Below, piece after piece: positions 1 to 8,837 of a stretch of 64,000 nt of DNA; position 1 is the stretch's first letter, and each line of letters begins with the position of its first letter. Both the position numbers and the translations under genes were made by a program. Below the pieces are notes generated by a model. The model had not been told where the DNA came from, searched no databases, and saw only the letters and a list, made by a program, of their open reading frames with translations. This DNA comes from SHLQ01 sp964610745 (GTDB lineage: Bacteria > Actinomycetota > Acidimicrobiia > Acidimicrobiales > SHLQ01), in contig CAZSYL010000013.1 of NCBI GenBank assembly GCA_964610745.1, forward strand, positions 1 to 64,000. The letters run 5' to 3'.

Positions 1-239
1 CAGCGGTAAGGCAGTGGAACGCCCCCGCACGTCCTAGCTGCGACAGACTTGAGTTCGAAGACCCGAACAGGCCAACGAACCGCTGCAGCCATACAAGTCG
101 GAACTCCAGAGCGCTGCTGACACGTCTCTGTCTTTGATAGCGAATCTGTCGCCAACTCCTACAGCAGACCCGAATGGGCCTCCGCTGTCTCCTGGGCACC
201 CTTTCAACCATCGGCTGCCCGACGGACTTACCACACCCC
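1..239. other. No recognisable gene
   Basis: This stretch at the window edge lies downstream of the TauD-like gene. Short open frames exist on both strands but none has a recognisable product, ribosome binding site or convincing codon use. I looked for tRNA, RNase P RNA, tmRNA and cobalamin-riboswitch landmarks and found none I could support. A short inverted pair (positions 1-7 and 79-85) is present, without a T-tract. Confidence 0.4.
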
Positions 240-1301
240 TCAACGAGCTTGCGGTAGACGTTCATCTAGGTTCGGGCGCTCGAGATCCCGGCGCAGGCAT
301 CGAAGCTGCCCGTGAAACAAATCGCGGTCGATCACCGCAGAGCGAAGCAGACCAAATCCGCTCGTGGAGTGCAGCACGCGATGGTTCTCGACGACGAGCG
401 CGTTGGCTGGAGTGAGTCGAACCTGTACCGCTCGGCCGGGATTGTTCACCTCAGCTGCAAAGGCGATCAGCGCGCGGTAGTACTCCCCAACCACTCCGGG
501 GTCGAGATCGAGTGACGCAACAGAGGTTTCGTCGAATCGAATGCCGGCAACCTCGTAGTCACGATCGAGCGAGATGACTGGACCGTGCGCTAACAGGTGC
601 GCGTCACCATCATCTCGAAGAAACGGGATGGATGTTTCGGCGAGGTGATCAAAGAGGTCCGGGTCGTCATCTTGAAGGTCCGCGGCGATCCCAAACCCAT
701 CGACCAAGATCACCTCCCCAGCGGTATCAACCACATCGATGCATTGCTGCACGAGTAGCCCCGGAGGCGTGTGGCGGAACGGTTCGTTCGTCGAAGGTGA
801 CATCGTGAGCTCACGCTCAGCGAGAACCTCGCTAACACCAGTGCCACCGAACAGTTGACTCAACAGAGCCAAGTCCGACTCGGTCGACACGTTGCTGACG
901 ATCGCTGCACCCCAACGGGCGACCGATTCGAGAAGATCGCCATGAGACTCGCTTGCAAACTCTGGCAGATCAAAGCTGTCGAAGTCGTGACCCGCGCGAA
1001 AGTGCGAAATCAGCCGCGGCTTTCCTCGCCGGTCATGGGGCTCATGCGAATTCGAACGCAGGTGATCGAACGTGAAGATCGACTCGTGCCCGTCGCTGAA
1101 CTCGAGTTCAAGATCGCCTTCGTCGTTCGTGAACGCGTCCATCACCCAGATATCGGGATTCAGTTCCGACACATCAGCAGCACTCGAACAGTTGTGCCGC
1201 AACCACACCGAATTGAATCTCGATCGGGCGCCATCGGACCAGCGAATAACGATGCCGCTATCGCTTATCTCGATCGTCGATGCCGCAGTCTCTAACTCCA
1301 C
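240..1301 (-). CDS. TauD/gamma-butyrobetaine-hydroxylase-like protein, possibly inactive
   Basis: The 353-residue product resembles the two-domain gamma-butyrobetaine/trimethyllysine hydroxylase family. An N-terminal DUF971-like zinc-ribbon-type domain (WLRHNCSS, about residues 33-40) precedes a TauD/TfdA jelly-roll domain. Family landmarks include EPFRHTPPGLL followed by a VDGFG segment, and near the C terminus NHRVLHSTSGF, which carries the distal iron-ligand histidine. The proximal HxD iron pair, expected just before EPFRHTPPG, reads S-T-N, so two of three facial-triad ligands appear lost. Known active members are 2-oxoglutarate/Fe(II) dioxygenases that hydroxylate carnitine precursors or related acids. 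Here catalysis is doubtful. The start is GTG with no clear ribosome site. It follows panB on the same strand after about 40 bases. Confidence 0.75.
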   Translation of the reverse strand: MELETAASTIEISDSGIVIRWSDGARSRFNSVWLRHNCSSAADVSELNPDIWVMDAFTNDEGDLELEFSDGHESIFTFDHLRSNSHEPHDRRGKPRLISHFRAGHDFDSFDLPEFASESHGDLLESVARWGAAIVSNVSTESDLALLSQLFGGTGVSEVLAERELTMSPSTNEPFRHTPPGLLVQQCIDVVDTAGEVILVDGFGIAADLQDDDPDLFDHLAETSIPFLRDDGDAHLLAHGPVISLDRDYEVAGIRFDETSVASLDLDPGVVGEYYRALIAFAAEVNNPGRAVQVRLTPANALVVENHRVLHSTSGFGLLRSAVIDRDLFHGQLRCLRRDLERPNLDERLPQAR

Positions 1302-1344
1302 GAGCGAGAGACTATCGGCGTGCCCTAGCCATCAACTCTTCGAG

Positions 1345-2205
1345 CTACACCCCGTCGGGACCGCTGCCGTACAGTCCGAATGCTTCGGACTGTTCATCGG
1401 TGAGGTGATAACTCTCATCGTCGTTTGGAAAGGCGCCACTTCTGACGTCGTCGGCGTATTGCGACAACGCTTGAACCGTCTGGCCTTTCATGTCGGCGTA
1501 CCGTCGAACGAACTTGGGAACGAAGCGGTCTTCGATGCCGAGCACGTCGTGATACACGAGCACCTGACCATCACAGTGTGGTCCTGCACCAATGCCGATG
1601 GTGGGGATGTCGACCGCGTCAGTGATCGCCTCGGCAACCTTGACAGGAATACCTTCGAGCACGATCGAGAAACAGCCAGCATGTTGCAACGCCTTCGCGT
1701 CCTCGATGAGCTCTAACCCAGCTTCTGCCTGACGCCCCTGGACCTTGAAACCGCCCATGGCGTGAACCGACTGAGGGGTAAGACCGATGTGGCCCATGAC
1801 TGGAATCTCAGCATCGATCAACGCTTCGACCATGGGTAGACGTTTACGCCCACCCTCAAGCTTCACACACTGTGCGCCAGCACGGATGAGCGTGGCCGCG
1901 TTGCGGACCGTCTCCTCGACCGACACGTGATAGGCCATCCACGGTAGGTCACCAACGATCAGGCAATCCGGTTCAGCGCGAGCCACCGCTCGAGTGTGAT
2001 GAGCCATGTCGTCGACGGTGACCTGCAGCGTGTCGTCGTAACCAAGAACGACCATCGCAACCGAATCCCCGACGAGGATCATGTCGATCCCAGCGTCGCT
2101 TGCAGCACGAGCTCCGGGTGCGTCATACGCGGTCAGCATGACGAGCGCGTCGTCACCACGGCTCGTCTTGCGTGCAGAAATCTTTGGAACGGTGACCTTT
2201 GCCAT
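1345..2205 (-). CDS. panB: 3-methyl-2-oxobutanoate hydroxymethyltransferase
   Basis: PanB transfers a hydroxymethyl group from 5,10-methylene-tetrahydrofolate to 2-oxoisovalerate, giving ketopantoate in pantothenate/CoA synthesis. The 286-residue length and motifs are typical: LTAYDAPGA near the N terminus, the metal-binding GDSVAMVVLG, KLEGG, GHIGLTPQSVHAMGGFKVQG, and LEGIP ... TIGIGAGPHCDGQVLVYHD. The start codon has a strong Shine-Dalgarno (GGAGGAGATAAC-like on the minus strand, positions about 2208-2219). No other pantothenate gene is adjacent. Confidence 0.97.
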   Translation of the reverse strand: MAKVTVPKISARKTSRGDDALVMLTAYDAPGARAASDAGIDMILVGDSVAMVVLGYDDTLQVTVDDMAHHTRAVARAEPDCLIVGDLPWMAYHVSVEETVRNAATLIRAGAQCVKLEGGRKRLPMVEALIDAEIPVMGHIGLTPQSVHAMGGFKVQGRQAEAGLELIEDAKALQHAGCFSIVLEGIPVKVAEAITDAVDIPTIGIGAGPHCDGQVLVYHDVLGIEDRFVPKFVRRYADMKGQTVQALSQYADDVRSGAFPNDDESYHLTDEQSEAFGLYGSGPDGV

Positions 2206-2314
2206 CGTTATCTCCTCTCCGTCCAGCGCACGAAGGCTGCCAGCGGTACATCGTCATCATAGCGAAGCGCGGAGAAAGAGCGAAGCGTGAAGTCAGGGCG
2301 TGAAGTGAGAGCGC

Positions 2315-2698
2315 CTAGATCACCGGGTTGGTGCGGAGCAGGTGATTCCACTTGCACTTCGTACACACCTCGACGTCATAGGCAGTGAAGTCACCTTGCC
2401 AGCGTCGAATCCGATCGAGATCCTTGTTGGTGACGATGCAACGTCCACCTGCCGGGAGCCGAGGTCCGAACACATACAGCACTTCGACAAGCGAGTTCCC
2501 ATGGCAGATCGGACACCGGTCCCCAGTGGGAACTCCACAGTTGATCGCGTTACGCATCAGTTCGGGTTGGGCGTCGCACACTTCCGAGCGAGTGGCCTCG
2601 CCAGACTTGTATGCAAATATCGTGCGCTCACGAGCGAGCTTGAAGTTGATCGACCCGCCAGCGCTGTTGGTAGCCGCACTCGGCGTGTTGCTCTTCAT
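2315..2698 (-). CDS. DUF5318 family zinc-ribbon protein
   Basis: The 127-residue protein matches the actinobacterial DUF5318 pattern: an R-S-E-V-C-D-A-Q-P segment, then CPIC (about residue 73) and a C-terminal CTKCKWNHLL, giving two CxxC pairs that could bind zinc, with a VFGPRLPAGGR stretch between. Function is unknown in the family. I start at MKSNTPSA (2698); a longer frame reaches 2878 but overlaps the divergent methyltransferase gene and has unlikely codons. A weak CGAGG sits upstream of the chosen start. Confidence 0.8.
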   Translation of the reverse strand: MKSNTPSAATNSAGGSINFKLARERTIFAYKSGEATRSEVCDAQPELMRNAINCGVPTGDRCPICHGNSLVEVLYVFGPRLPAGGRCIVTNKDLDRIRRWQGDFTAYDVEVCTKCKWNHLLRTNPVI

Positions 2699-2840
2699 GC
2701 GCGCGCCTCGGAGATGACTGGGAACACCATCGTGGGAACACCAGCTACCGGGCAGGTCATGGCCCACACCGTACCCGCAACGACGACCAAACCCGGATCG
2801 GACAGATCGAGCGAGAACCGCGTTGGACCGAACCAGAAAG

Positions 2841-2846
2841 TAACGT
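2841..2846 (+). promoter_or_regulatory. Putative -10 box for a leaderless transcript (methyltransferase)
   Basis: TAACGT lies exactly 7 bases before the ATG at 2854. Transcription would begin at or next to the start codon. No -35 consensus or Shine-Dalgarno is visible. Confidence 0.4.
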
Positions 2847-2853
2847 CGAGTCC

Positions 2854-3543
2854 ATGGGTTCTTGGATTCGATACACAACCGCCGGCGATGCTGGTCAGAG
2901 ACGACCGTCGACGTCGGTCGAGTTCGGTCCAGGTGCAGTAGAGGGACTCGACCGGCGATTGCTCGGTGACGTCAGCACCCAGAGAGTCCTCGAGCTCGGT
3001 ACGGGTTCGGGTCGATCAGCCATCGCTCTGGCCAAACAAGGTGCACGTGTCGTGGCCATCGATGCCGACCTCGAAGAATCTGAGATGGCTCGAACCGCAG
3101 CCGAGGTAGCCGAAGTCCACGTCGAGGTTCATCACGCCGACCTCGCCGACCTCGCCTTCCTCCAGGCGGACAGTTTTGACGCCGTGATCTCCATTCATGC
3201 ACTCGCCGGAATAGCTGACGTTGGGCGCGTCTTTCGCCAGGTCCACCGGGTGCTCAAATCGGATCGACCGCTCGCCTTCTCGCTTCCGCACCCGGCGTCG
3301 CTCACGGTAGACCCGAGCAACGGCCGGATCACAACGCCTTACGAGGACGATGAACCCCTCGGCGAAGGTCACCATCTGACCTATCGTCACAGCATTTCTC
3401 ATCTGTTCACCCAGCTCAACAGAGCCAACTACCGCGTCGACACCCTGCTTGAGCCAACGCACGACTCTGAATCGTCGGAGTCAGATGCGGGAACGCTGCT
3501 TCCGGCATCAGTGATTTTTCGCGCCCGAAAGATCGGCACCTGA
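2854..3543 (+). CDS. Class I SAM-dependent methyltransferase
   Basis: The 229-residue protein has a Rossmann-type methyltransferase core: VLELGTGSGRSAIALAKQGARVVAIDAD (motif I and the acidic end of strand 2, about residues 45-72), a HADLADL motif II region, FDAVISIHAL (motif post-II) and HRVLKSDRPLAFSLPHP (motif III). Substrate cannot be deduced; it is UbiE/Methyltransf_11-like. It is divergent from the DUF5318 gene and convergent with cca. It probably has a leaderless mRNA. Confidence 0.85.
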   Translation: MGSWIRYTTAGDAGQRRPSTSVEFGPGAVEGLDRRLLGDVSTQRVLELGTGSGRSAIALAKQGARVVAIDADLEESEMARTAAEVAEVHVEVHHADLADLAFLQADSFDAVISIHALAGIADVGRVFRQVHRVLKSDRPLAFSLPHPASLTVDPSNGRITTPYEDDEPLGEGHHLTYRHSISHLFTQLNRANYRVDTLLEPTHDSESSESDAGTLLPASVIFRARKIGT

Positions 3544-3553
3544 TCCTGTTCTC

Positions 3554-4852
3554 TCAACGGCGATAACGCTTCTTTAGAAAGTCCGCCTCGCCGGCCGAAT
3601 CCAGTGGACCTTCCTCGAATCGCCGTTCCTGCAACACGCCCAAAGCAGCACCCACCTCAGGGCCGGGCTCAAGGGCGAGCAGCGCCATGATCTCTTCGCC
3701 GGTCAGTTGTGGTTTGAGGTTCGACAGATCTTCTGATGCGTTCAGTTCACCCAACCGATCTCGTAACCCGCGGTCGTCGAACCCGCGCGCCGCTATGAGC
3801 TCTTCGAGTAGCCCAAGCTTGTCGAACCCGACCCGATCGACCAGCCGACGAACCGTCGAGGCATCAAAGCGCTGTCCGCCGGCATCTACGACGTCTAGTC
3901 CCGCCAGCAACAGACGAAGTTGACGAACCTCGTCGTTTGAATATCGCAGCTTCGAGAGAGCCTCCGCCCGATCATTCTCAGCGCAGTGGCTAAAGACGAT
4001 CGCACGACGCAGTGTCAGGTCGTTGCGAGACGGATCGAGCTCGGCGGCGATCTCTTCGACCGTGCCACCGTCCACCGAGGAAACCACGAACGGCCACGCG
4101 CCGACCTTCACAAGAAAAGCCAGACCCGCCGCCGGCATCGGCGCGGAGAGCAACTTGTCGAACTCATCACGAATTCGTTCGGCCGAGACGATCGACATTC
4201 GATCGATCAAGCTTTGGCCGGCAGCCATGACGCCCGGGTCGACCTCCAACTCGTACCGAGCAATAAATCGTGCAGCCCGCAGAATTCGAAGCGGATCGTC
4301 CGCGAACGAGATCTCGGGTTCGATCGGCGTGACGAGCACCCGACGTTCCAGAGCGACCAAGCCTTCAAAGGGGTCGATCAGCTCGCCGTCGGAAAGACGG
4401 ATCGCCATGGCATTGAGCGTGAAGTCGCGTCGAGACAAGTCGACTTCGATGTCGTCGCCAAAGACCACCTCGGGCTTACGAGAGGCATCGTTGTAGGACT
4501 CCGCACGATGCGTGGTGATCTCGACCGGCCGACCACCGATCTGACAGCCGATCGTCCCGAACTTCTCGCCCTGACTCCAAACCGCTGTCGACAGCGGATC
4601 GACCAGCGTCTTGATCGTCTGGGGATCGGCTGCGGTCGTCAGATCGAAGTCGAGTGCATCGAGGGACACGCCGAGGTGAAGATCGCGAACAATGCCTCCG
4701 ACGAGGTACAGCTCAAACCCGGCCGCGACAAAAGCCTCCCGAAGATCATCAACCTCGCGAAGCACCGCTGCGTACATCTCGTTCATCTTGGGCAAGGCTA
4801 AAGGCTTGGAGGTCCAGAAAGCCGCACCACACCATCTGGCAGTGTCGGTCAT
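3554..4852 (-). CDS. cca: CCA tRNA nucleotidyltransferase (poly(A) polymerase family)
   Basis: The enzyme adds or repairs the 3' CCA of tRNAs. Class II nucleotidyltransferase motifs are present: LVGGIVRD, the catalytic acidic DALDFDLTT, RRDFTLNAMA, and the RILRAARFIARY segment, followed by helical neck/body regions. This is the pcnA position of the mycobacterial origin cluster (Rv3907 equivalent). The metal-dependent HD phosphohydrolase module common in actinobacterial homologues (H...HD pattern) is not recognisable: the corresponding region reads IVFSHCAENDRAEALSKL. I start at MTDTARWCG (4852); the downstream MNEMYAAVL is also possible. Confidence 0.93.
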   Translation of the reverse strand: MTDTARWCGAAFWTSKPLALPKMNEMYAAVLREVDDLREAFVAAGFELYLVGGIVRDLHLGVSLDALDFDLTTAADPQTIKTLVDPLSTAVWSQGEKFGTIGCQIGGRPVEITTHRAESYNDASRKPEVVFGDDIEVDLSRRDFTLNAMAIRLSDGELIDPFEGLVALERRVLVTPIEPEISFADDPLRILRAARFIARYELEVDPGVMAAGQSLIDRMSIVSAERIRDEFDKLLSAPMPAAGLAFLVKVGAWPFVVSSVDGGTVEEIAAELDPSRNDLTLRRAIVFSHCAENDRAEALSKLRYSNDEVRQLRLLLAGLDVVDAGGQRFDASTVRRLVDRVGFDKLGLLEELIAARGFDDRGLRDRLGELNASEDLSNLKPQLTGEEIMALLALEPGPEVGAALGVLQERRFEEGPLDSAGEADFLKKRYRR

Positions 4853-4892
4853 GAACGCTGCACCACGAATCACCGGACCTCTGTCCGCGCTC

Positions 4893-4898
4893 TAGGCT
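4893..4898 (+). promoter_or_regulatory. Putative -10 box for a leaderless transcript (GNAT gene)
   Basis: TAGGCT lies 7 bases before the ATG at 4906; no Shine-Dalgarno is present. Confidence 0.35.
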
Positions 4899-4905
4899 AA
4901 ATACC

Positions 4906-5634
4906 ATGCTGCTCGAGCGCCTCTCACGCCCCGTTCGCGGGGTACGCATCGTGAAGAGGGGCGCGCTCGAACACGGCAATCCTGCTTGCGTACAGATCAT
5001 TCCGATGCGACAGCTGAACAAACGAGATGTCGAACGCCTGCTCTCTCATCTTGACGGCAGCAAGGAACTGTTGGTCACAAGCGCCTTGTCACCCCGCGAG
5101 AGAGAAGCCTTTCTCGACGTCGGATTTGTCGAACGTGAAGCATTACATCTGCTACGTCACCAACTCCAAAGCGTCCATCAGCCACCATCGAACCCTCGCC
5201 TAAAGATGCGGCCGGGTCGACGTTTCGACCTCAACCGCGTTCTCTCGATCGATCAACAGTCGTTCGATCACTTCTGGGCGATGGACAAAGAAAGCCTCAC
5301 TGCAGCGCGCAAGGCCACTCCAGTCCACCGATACACGGTCGCAACGATCGACAACTCCGTAGTCGGCTATGCCGTCACAGGAAGGTCGGGTACCGCGTCA
5401 TTTCTGCAGCGGCTCGGGGTGGATCCCGAATACCGCCGCAATGGCATAGGTTCGACACTCGTCGCCGATGCGCTGAAGTGGGCGAAAAACAATGCCAGCG
5501 CATCGATGCTCGTCAACACCCAGGATCGCAACGAGCAGGCCCTACAGCTGTACCAGCATCTCGGCTTCGAACTGCTGACCGAAAAGCTCAAGGTGCTCGA
5601 ATGGCCCCGTGCCAACGCAACGACGACCGCATGA
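4906..5634 (+). CDS. GNAT-family N-acetyltransferase
   Basis: The 242-residue protein has a C-terminal GNAT fold. The acetyl-CoA binding motif A reads LGVDPEYRRNGIGSTLV (about residues 167-183), followed by the Q-A-L-Q-L-Y-Q-H-L-G-F motif B typical of RimI-type enzymes. The N-terminal hundred residues are less conserved. Substrate is unknown. Its stop codon overlaps the start of the DUF6049 gene as ATGA, implying translational coupling. It sits where a Nudix gene (mutT4) is found in mycobacteria. Confidence 0.85.
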   Translation: MLLERLSRPVRGVRIVKRGALEHGNPACVQIIPMRQLNKRDVERLLSHLDGSKELLVTSALSPREREAFLDVGFVEREALHLLRHQLQSVHQPPSNPRLKMRPGRRFDLNRVLSIDQQSFDHFWAMDKESLTAARKATPVHRYTVATIDNSVVGYAVTGRSGTASFLQRLGVDPEYRRNGIGSTLVADALKWAKNNASASMLVNTQDRNEQALQLYQHLGFELLTEKLKVLEWPRANATTTA

Positions 5635-7850
5635 CCAAGCGCCCCCTCGTCGTCATGGTCATCGCCAGTCTGATCATCACAACGTTCTTCGTCGCGTCCG
5701 CTCAGCTCACGCCACGGCGCGCCGCAGCCCAAACCGGAGGCTCGATCGAACTCGTAGCCCAGAGTTCGTGGGTCGATGACGGCGGTATTTTCAACATCCA
5801 GGTACGAGTAGCCGGCGCCTCTCAAGACTCGAGCGTTCAACTCCGGGTCTTTTCGCCGTGGACCGACCGAGACAACTTCCTGCGTCGCGTCCTCGACGAA
5901 GAGCAGGTGCCGCTCCTCGACCTCGAACCGGTCCTTCTCCGAAATGCACAAGACACGAGCAATGAAGTGCTCGGGCTCGAGTTCCTCGTCGACGGCCCAA
6001 ATACCAGGTTGCAAACCGAACTGGATGCGGCAACTGGCGACGACGCTGCAACACCCAGCGAGGACGCTGCAACACCCAGCGACGCGGAAGAAGGGAACAC
6101 CGACGATCCCAGCCCGGACGAAGGTGCTGTCGCTGAACCCGCTCCGGCGCCGGTCCCAGTCCCAATCCCGGTGCCAGAACCGCTTCCTGCCCTCATCAGC
6201 GAGGGTGGCTCGGCGGTGTATCCAATCGAAGTTTCGCTGCTCGATGTCGATGGCAACGTCACCGATCAATTTCTGACGTCGATGATCGAAATACCCCGGC
6301 GGAGTCTTGAACCACCACTCGATGTCGCCATCGTTCTCGAGGCCAACATTGCATCGGTCATGTCTCCCGATGCCGACGTCGAGAACACTCTCGACCAGGA
6401 AGCTCTGACCCGACTTGGCGTCCTCGCAGACACGATCGAACAGCATCCAAACGCTGAACTCGCGTTATCCATCTCGCCGGAAACCCTCCTCACCTTGGCG
6501 CGAGATCCAAGCGATGTCAGCCAGCGGATTCTCGATCAGTTCCGTGACCACCTCAGCCCTGAACAGCTGCTCCCGAACCCGGTGACCGAACTCGAAGAAC
6601 AGGCCTGGTTCGATGCCGACCTTACCGATGAACTCGTCCAGCTCTACGAGGCCGGAAGCTCGGTCGCGCTCGCCACGATCGGGGTAGAACCCGACTCCTC
6701 GGTGGTTCTCCTCGACCCCACCCTCAACGGGTCTGGGCTCGACGAACTGGACGAACTCGGCGTGCAGGGAGCAATTATCCGTCCTGCACAACTCACGCCG
6801 CTCAATCGTTCGATTTTCCCTCAGGCACTGACCACCAGCTTTCTGACCGAGGGCGAAGACGAACGAATCGAACCAGTCCCCTCGCTCGCAACCGACGGCG
6901 CCCTCGCCAACCACTTCACCCAACCGGGCGGCGCCGTCCTCAACGCCAACCGCGTGCTCGCCGACCTCGTACTGCTCTCCCTGCAAAATACCGGCCGACA
7001 ATCTGTGGTTATCAATCCAGCAACGTCATGGGAACCCGACGCCGCATTCCTCAACGTTCTGTTGGGCGGGCTCGAACGCGTCCCAGCGATTCGAGGAGCG
7101 TCACCAAACCAGGCGCTCGCCCAAGCTGAGATCACCCCAAGCCTCGGCATCGGCACGGTTAGCGTGCCGCTCGTTCGCCAATTGAACCCGGTCATCCAAC
7201 CTCAAGATCTGCGCTCCTTTCGAACCGAGTTCAGCCAGGCCCGAAACGCCATCGACAGCTGGTCGACCGTGATCGGCGACGACACAGCATCTCGCCAGCA
7301 ACTCGACGAACTGCTGTACCTCAGCACGAACACCGGGCGCAGCAACGGCGAGCGCACCGAGTTCATCGAGTCGATCTACACGCTGATTGACACCCAAAAG
7401 GACGCCTCTATAACGACGCCCGAGCGCGAGACGATCACCCTCACCGGCCGAGACTCGGTCGTCCCGATCATCGTCGAAAACAACCTCGACACCAACGCTG
7501 AGGTACTCATGTTGCTGAGCAGTGACGAGCTCGACTTTCCCGAGAGCTCCGAGTTGTTCGCCTCCCTGGCCCCCGGCACGAATCTGATCGAGATCCCGAT
7601 CACCGCACGCGCATCGGGCGATTCTCCAATCCAAATCCAAGTGTTGAGCCCCGATGGGCTCATCCTGCTCGGCTCGGCAGAAGTCCTCGTGCGAACCTTT
7701 GCCTTCTCCGGCGTTGGCATCGCCATTGGAGCAGTGGCAATCATCGTTCTGTTGGCCTGGTGGCTGCGACATGTCCGAGGCGCCCGCGCTACTGTTACCC
7801 CGCTTGCTGAAGAACAAGCCATCGAAACTGACGAAGTGATCGGAGTCTGA
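5631..7850 (+). CDS. DUF6049-like secreted membrane-anchored protein
   Basis: The 739-residue protein has an N-terminal signal sequence (hydrophobic VVMVIASLIITTFFVASA, cleavage probably near residue 33), a long extracytoplasmic region and a single C-terminal membrane helix (about 690-712) followed by an RHVRGAR cytoplasmic tail. Size, topology and position between cca and the kinase/sigma genes match the actinobacterial Rv3909/DUF6049 family, which has no assigned function but is linked to cell-envelope genes. A D/P-rich linker around residues 140-185 contains a short duplicated segment (DAATPSE/DAATPSD) and alternating Pro-Val. The start is fixed by the 4-base overlap with the GNAT gene. 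Confidence 0.8.
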   Translation: MTKRPLVVMVIASLIITTFFVASAQLTPRRAAAQTGGSIELVAQSSWVDDGGIFNIQVRVAGASQDSSVQLRVFSPWTDRDNFLRRVLDEEQVPLLDLEPVLLRNAQDTSNEVLGLEFLVDGPNTRLQTELDAATGDDAATPSEDAATPSDAEEGNTDDPSPDEGAVAEPAPAPVPVPIPVPEPLPALISEGGSAVYPIEVSLLDVDGNVTDQFLTSMIEIPRRSLEPPLDVAIVLEANIASVMSPDADVENTLDQEALTRLGVLADTIEQHPNAELALSISPETLLTLARDPSDVSQRILDQFRDHLSPEQLLPNPVTELEEQAWFDADLTDELVQLYEAGSSVALATIGVEPDSSVVLLDPTLNGSGLDELDELGVQGAIIRPAQLTPLNRSIFPQALTTSFLTEGEDERIEPVPSLATDGALANHFTQPGGAVLNANRVLADLVLLSLQNTGRQSVVINPATSWEPDAAFLNVLLGGLERVPAIRGASPNQALAQAEITPSLGIGTVSVPLVRQLNPVIQPQDLRSFRTEFSQARNAIDSWSTVIGDDTASRQQLDELLYLSTNTGRSNGERTEFIESIYTLIDTQKDASITTPERETITLTGRDSVVPIIVENNLDTNAEVLMLLSSDELDFPESSELFASLAPGTNLIEIPITARASGDSPIQIQVLSPDGLILLGSAEVLVRTFAFSGVGIAIGAVAIIVLLAWWLRHVRGARATVTPLAEEQAIETDEVIGV

Positions 7851-7854
7851 CGAC

Positions 7855-8694
7855 ATGCCAGTACGAATAGTGACCGACAGTGCCTGCGATCTGTCCGATG
7901 CCGACCTCGAAACATATGGCATTGGCCTCGTGCCTCTCTCTATCCGCTTCGGCGATGACGAGTTCGTCGATCGCACGGAACTGCCGACGAGCGAGTTCTA
8001 CCAGCGGATGGCCAGTTCAGAGCACCTCCCCGAAACCTCGGCGCCATCACCAGGTGCCTTTGCCACCCTCTTCAACTCACTAGCTGACGAAGGCGCCGAT
8101 GCAATCGTGTGCATCAATCTCGCCGAAGCACTGTCCGCCACGATCGCTGCGGCTCGTACCGCAGCAAACTCCGACGACGTTTCGGTCGACGTGCGCGTCA
8201 TCGATTCAAAGTCGGTCACCGGTGGACTCGGTTCGATCGTTCTCAGCTGCGCCAAAGCAGCGCAGGAAGGAAAGAACGCTGACGAGATCGTTGCGCTCGC
8301 AGAGGAAATGCGCGATCGCACTCGAGTCTTTGCTGCGCTCGACACTCTCGAGAATCTGAAGAAGGGTGGCCGAATCGGCGGAGCGCAAGCGGCCTTCGGA
8401 GCGTTGCTGTCGATCAAACCATTGCTCGACATGAGCGGTGGAGCGGTCGTCGCCGCCGGCAAACAGCGAACACGCAAAAAATCACTCGCATGGATCCGCG
8501 AAAAGCTCGAGAGCGAAGGCGAGGTCGAAAACCTCGCAATTCTGCACTCGAACGCGCCTGATATCGATGAGTTTCTCGCCACGCTGTCACACATTCCCGC
8601 CGCCGCGACCGCCCGGGTCGACACCATCGGCGCCGTAATCGGTACTCACGCCGGGCCCGGAACCATCGGAATCACGTACCAGACCAAGGCCTAA
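7855..8694 (+). CDS. DegV family fatty-acid-binding protein
   Basis: The 279-residue protein begins with the DegV signature VRIVTDSACDLS and contains T-S-A-P-S-P-G (lipid carboxylate pocket), VIDSKSVTGGLG, and LKKGGRIGG ... LLSIKPLL. The family binds fatty acids and serves as FakB-type acyl carrier to the FakA kinase in other bacteria; that partner is not in the window. It starts 4 bases after the DUF6049 stop. It occupies, with the kinase, the place of murJ in the mycobacterial cluster. Confidence 0.92.
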   Translation: MPVRIVTDSACDLSDADLETYGIGLVPLSIRFGDDEFVDRTELPTSEFYQRMASSEHLPETSAPSPGAFATLFNSLADEGADAIVCINLAEALSATIAAARTAANSDDVSVDVRVIDSKSVTGGLGSIVLSCAKAAQEGKNADEIVALAEEMRDRTRVFAALDTLENLKKGGRIGGAQAAFGALLSIKPLLDMSGGAVVAAGKQRTRKKSLAWIREKLESEGEVENLAILHSNAPDIDEFLATLSHIPAAATARVDTIGAVIGTHAGPGTIGITYQTKA

Positions 8695-8696
8695 CC

Positions 8697-8837
8697 GTGA
8701 CCGGGCTTCGATCGGCGCTAGCAGTAGCTGGACGGATGATCGCGAGCGCAATCACCCCTGCTGACAGTGGCGACGGTCCAGGCAGTACTAGCGTCATGTT
8801 TTCATGGCACGAGCAAGCACCGACGATCATCGGATGA
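8697..8837 (+). CDS. Candidate 46-codon coupled small ORF
   Basis: A GTG-initiated frame begins 2 bases after the degV-like stop and ends with TGA overlapping the kinase ATG at 8834 as ATGA. The peptide starts VTGLRSALAVAGRMIAS and has no recognised family. The tight fit at both ends suggests translation through it could couple the kinase to the upstream operon, but the frame could also be chance. Confidence 0.3.
   Translation: MTGLRSALAVAGRMIASAITPADSGDGPGSTSVMFSWHEQAPTIIG

Noticed and set aside
34..415. Short open frames on both strands at the left edge
   Set aside because: Low-complexity codon use, overlap with the TauD-like gene, TTG-type starts and no recognisable product.
2699..2878. 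A 60-codon N-terminal extension of the DUF5318 gene
   Set aside because: It overlaps the divergent methyltransferase start, and the family normally begins near MKSNTPSA.
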